64,000 nucleotides of DNA from Onthophagus taurus (lineage: Eukaryota > Arthropoda > Insecta > Coleoptera > Scarabaeidae): NCBI RefSeq assembly GCF_036711975.1, contig NC_091967.1, positions 28,644,001-28,708,000 on the forward strand, in the 5' to 3' direction. A program made the translations under genes and the position numbers. Position 1 is the stretch's first letter. Each line of letters opens with the position of its first letter. Of this stretch, positions 61,342 through 64,000 are shown piece after piece. Under the pieces are notes generated by a model, which was given only the letters and a program-made list of their open reading frames with translations, searched no databases and was not told where the DNA came from.

Positions 61342-61359
61342 GCCCCACGTTGGGCGCCA
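61342..61359 (-). other. Osvaldo-like primer-binding site, tRNA-Lys type
   Basis: The minus strand reads TGGCGCCCAACGTGGGGC, the classic tRNA-Lys complement, nine bases inside the 5' LTR. Confidence 0.92.
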
Positions 61360-61368
61360 AAATTTAGT

Positions 61369-62609
61369 TGACACAAAAAAAAATATATGTAACCCTATTG
61401 CGGGTGCTTACGGCTAATTCAGTGAAGACGGGTGTGAGTAAATAAAACAGTGATGTAAAAAAAATATAATACGATTTAAATTTATTAAATGTTGAGCGCC
61501 AGAAATTTTTGAGAGAAATTTCAAACTCCAAAACAATGCAAAATACCTTTTAAAATCAATAACAAAAAAAAATAACTCTGGTCCGCATAAGCTTATGTTT
61601 CCCCTCACAACAACATTAAGAAAATGCATAAAAAAAATTTAAATAATATCTCGAACAAAATAAAGAAAACAAAACAAAAAAATATTTACTAACTTGAATT
61701 ATTGAAATCAAAATCAATTAATACTCCTAATCAAATAAATGATATACTTCGAAGAGAGAAAAAAAAATCAGTAAGCTATTCAACTCAGATGTTGAATTCA
61801 ATAAACAAATAAGGTAAGTACAATCACGATAATACCGAAATAAAGAATTCAATCTTAGTTTACTCGACACAGGTAAGTTGATTCGTAATTTAAAATAGTT
61901 AAATTCACTTATCTGGTTTATCTTCTTTTTTTTTTTTTTTTTGTTTAAGGTCTCCACCAAGGTTCACCAGGTTACCACGCTAGCGATGACGTAAACACTT
62001 ATGAAGATCTCCAATCAATCTGCTCCTGATTAATTACGTACGGTGAGTACTCGAACATTAGTAGAACAGTAGTTTTATAAATTCGAAACTAGTACTATCT
62101 TGAAAACTAGTATAAGTTGAAACCTAGATACAGTTAAATATATTTAAATTAATTTTTGTTTCCAGATAATTCGATAATTCACGCCAAGATGGTGTACAAA
62201 CCTTAGTTGTTGGTCGGTTTCCACAGATTCTTTTCGAAAAGTTATAACTTCCGCATAAGCGAATGGTGATGATGTTTACCAAAAATACTCAAAAACACAC
62301 CACACTACACTGGGATAGAATAATCGCTCAATAAATTCCCTTTCTCTAAGGTAAGTAAGAACTTTTTGCTCTAAACGAACGTCTTTCCCAAAACCTTTCG
62401 TTCAACTCTTCTTTTCAGAAAAATGCACCAATCGTCCACGCGCAAACTGGTTTTCCGAGTTCGACGTCACGCCACATGTTTTCAAACAAAAATAAAATAC
62501 AATTTTTTAACTTTCCATCGAGCAATAAAATAAACGATTATAAACCATTGCGCTTTGAAAATCATTTAAAATCCTCAACAAAAAATCAAAATCAACTCCA
62601 ACCGTAACA
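61369..62609 (-). repeat. Osvaldo-like 5' LTR (right copy)
   Basis: Partner of the LTR at 45055-46294, with the same TGACAC and GTAACA ends. Confidence 0.95.
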
Positions 62610-62613
62610 AGGT

Positions 62614-62819
62614 TAGGTTGCGTTGATCGGTACAGTAGAAAACAAAAAGAGAATGTACTATCTGAACAAAATGCAAAAGTACACACAAGCAACATTAACA
62701 TATTTGAAAAATTAAAAAATATCAAATCAAAATCAAAATAAGTGAACTTAATCATCCTGTTTTTTCGTTTTTTTGGGCCTCTCTATTTTAACAATGCAGC
62801 AGCACTAGTCGCCACCTAA
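62614..62819. other. Penelope-like element 3' untranslated region
   Basis: AT-rich, no ORF. It lies between the Penelope stop codon and the target duplication of the Osvaldo-like element, which therefore inserted beside or inside the Penelope 3' end. Confidence 0.45.
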
Positions 62820-64000
62820 CTAGGCTCTCTCGTTTGTTAAAATTTTTGCTTGTCCTTTATATGGTGGATATGGATGTTTTAAGTATGCGTATAATGGGGT
62901 TTGTTGTGGGATTAGTTGTTCGTTGAGCAGTTTCTCTTTGGGATTGTTGTGAAGAAAACGATCTATTTCATATTGCTCCAAAAGTTCCATGTGTGTGCCC
63001 TTACTAATCTGGTGTAGTATTTTGACGTTTTCCTGTTCTTTAAATTCATGTTGTGAAAAAAGCAAGTGTCTTCCAAATGCCGAGTTTTCTCTGGTTTTGT
63101 GTTCTTTAATATGCTGTTGCAATGCTCTTCTCGTCTCTCCGATATATATTACCTGGCATGTGTCGCATTGTAGTTGATAGACTCCGTTCTTCTTTAGTAA
63201 CTCTGTTTTGTCTTTATTGTTAATTAACAAGTTTTTTAGGGTGTTTTTGGTTTTGTATGTAAGACGAATTTTGTATTGGTTAAAAACTTTTTTTAGTTTA
63301 TCCGATAATTGTCCTGGAAAAGTAATGGCTCTATAAATAGTATCTTCCTTTGTATTTAAATCTTTAAGTGTAGTGGTGTTTTTAGTGTTATTCTTGTGTT
63401 GTATCTTATTCATGAGTTTCTGTATTGTATGTTTGGGAAAATTGTTTTGTTTTGCTACTTGTTGTATGATCAAACATTCCTTTTCAAAGTCTTGTGTATC
63501 TAGGTTTGAATTCAAAGCTCTGTGGAAATATGCTCTAAATGCTGCTAGTTTCTGGGATATGTCATGATGCGATTCGTATGGTATGATACTATCTGTTTGG
63601 GTTATTTTACGATATATAGAGAATTTTATTTTATTATTTGTTGTTCTTTGTAAAGTCAGATCTAAGAAATTTAATGTGTTGTTGTTTTCAATTTCGATAG
63701 TGAATTTTAGTTTATTGGGTATTGAGTTTATATATTCATGTAGGCTATTTATTTTCGTTTCGTCGTTAATTATTACAATAATGTCGTCAACATACCTTTT
63801 CCAAAAAATAATGTTTTCATTAAAGGGATTAACACTATTGATAATTTTGTCTTTTTCGATTTGGTTTAGGAAAATGTCCGCTAAAATGCCACTGAGTGGT
63901 GATCCCATTGGCAATCCGTCACTATATCTGTAAATTTTGTCATCAAATTGACAAAAATTCTGTTTGAGACATTGTTTGAATAAAGTAATTAAGTTTTCTG
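62820..64000 (-). CDS. Penelope-like element: RT (3' part) and GIY-YIG endonuclease, open at window edge
   Basis: The frame is open to the last base of the window, so the start lies outside. RT: LPMGSPLSGILADIFL near 63915 and the active site WKRYVDDIIVI near 63800, then a thumb with FSIYRKITQTDS..PYESHH. The linker carries the Penelope signature KLKKVFNQYKIRLTYKT. The nuclease is GVYQLQCDTCQVIYIGETRR, then IKEHKTRENSAFGRH and MELLEQYEIDRF. No stop inside. Penelope elements make the RT prime at nicks and often sit near telomeres or in AT-rich DNA. It is close in sequence to the scrap at 29065. Confidence 0.93.
   Translation of the reverse strand, partial: ENLITLFKQCLKQNFCQFDDKIYRYSDGLPMGSPLSGILADIFLNQIEKDKIINSVNPFNENIIFWKRYVDDIIVIINDETKINSLHEYINSIPNKLKFTIEIENNNTLNFLDLTLQRTTNNKIKFSIYRKITQTDSIIPYESHHDISQKLAAFRAYFHRALNSNLDTQDFEKECLIIQQVAKQNNFPKHTIQKLMNKIQHKNNTKNTTTLKDLNTKEDTIYRAITFPGQLSDKLKKVFNQYKIRLTYKTKNTLKNLLINNKDKTELLKKNGVYQLQCDTCQVIYIGETRRALQQHIKEHKTRENSAFGRHLLFSQHEFKEQENVKILHQISKGTHMELLEQYEIDRFLHNNPKEKLLNEQLIPQQTPLYAYLKHPYPPYKGQAKILTNERA

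Larger units (their letters stand above)
45055..62609 (-). mobile_element. Osvaldo-like Ty3/gypsy retrotransposon, host of nested insertions
   Basis: 1.24-kb LTRs (TGACAC...GTAACA in window orientation) are flanked by AGGT on both sides (45051-45054 and 62610-62613). The primer site matches tRNA-Lys and the polypurine tract abuts the left (3') LTR. Gag is at the right and an intact 1101-codon pol at the left, all on the minus strand. Long LTRs, a tRNA-Lys primer and a pol ending in WHVKDLKPYY are features of the Osvaldo clade. A LINE (49640-54070) and a CsRn1-like element (54772-60599) interrupt gag. LTRs differ at roughly a dozen sites. Confidence 0.92.

Overview
This is a eukaryotic, intron-containing, AT-rich window, almost certainly from an insect or other arthropod. 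The evidence is the transposon spectrum (BEL/Pao, Mag-like, CsRn1-like and Osvaldo-like LTR elements, Jockey/CR1-group LINEs, Penelope-like, P/THAP9-like, hAT, piggyBac, pogo/Tigger, mariner and Ginger-like elements), short introns with GT-AG borders, and two arthropod-type host gene remnants. No rRNA, tRNA or CRISPR array was seen. At least 80% of the window is mobile DNA, much of it nested.

Layout. 1-9557: a decayed Mag-like Ty3/gypsy element on the + strand, broken by a hAT-type MITE (1075-2008), a piggyBac-type MITE (2026-2189) and a nearly complete BEL/Pao element on the - strand (3043-9208, TSD ATAAG). 9723-11685: a Ginger-like DNA transposon with ~220-bp inverted repeats and a KRBA2-type integrase relic. 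12085-13181: a pogo-like transposase split by a TA-flanked MITE. 15421-16496: a decayed mariner-like element. 16941-19866: a CR1-group LINE meeting a second LINE head to head. 20032-20241: a solo CsRn1-type LTR.

20444-23936 is the only host-gene island. It holds a four-exon secreted fibrinogen-related protein gene (- strand) with one in-frame TAG, two unrecognised coding-like scraps, and an exon relic of a matrix metalloproteinase prodomain (cysteine switch PRCGVKD) on the + strand.

24231-28060: a foldback-like element with inverted arms of exact 142-bp tandem repeats, followed by a 593-bp tandem duplication. 29065-33612: a Penelope GIY-YIG scrap and a ~190-bp repeat array split by a dead Jockey LINE. 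34209-44498: a P/THAP9-like transposase interrupted by a LINE, with 4902 bp of it present as two near-identical direct tandem copies. 45055-62609: an Osvaldo-like Ty3/gypsy element (TSD AGGT, tRNA-Lys primer site) that contains a full-length LINE and a young CsRn1-like element (tRNA-Trp primer site), whose own LTR contains a Tigger element. 62820-64000: a Penelope-like RT plus GIY-YIG ORF running off the window.

The elements do not act together as a pathway. They are a record of successive insertions whose order can be read from the nesting. I found no clear candidate for an undescribed functional system. The least routine items are the Ginger-like integrase transposon, the foldback element, the paired Penelope-terminus-like hairpins inside a THAP intron, the 4.9-kb tandem duplication and the broken FREP and MMP genes.
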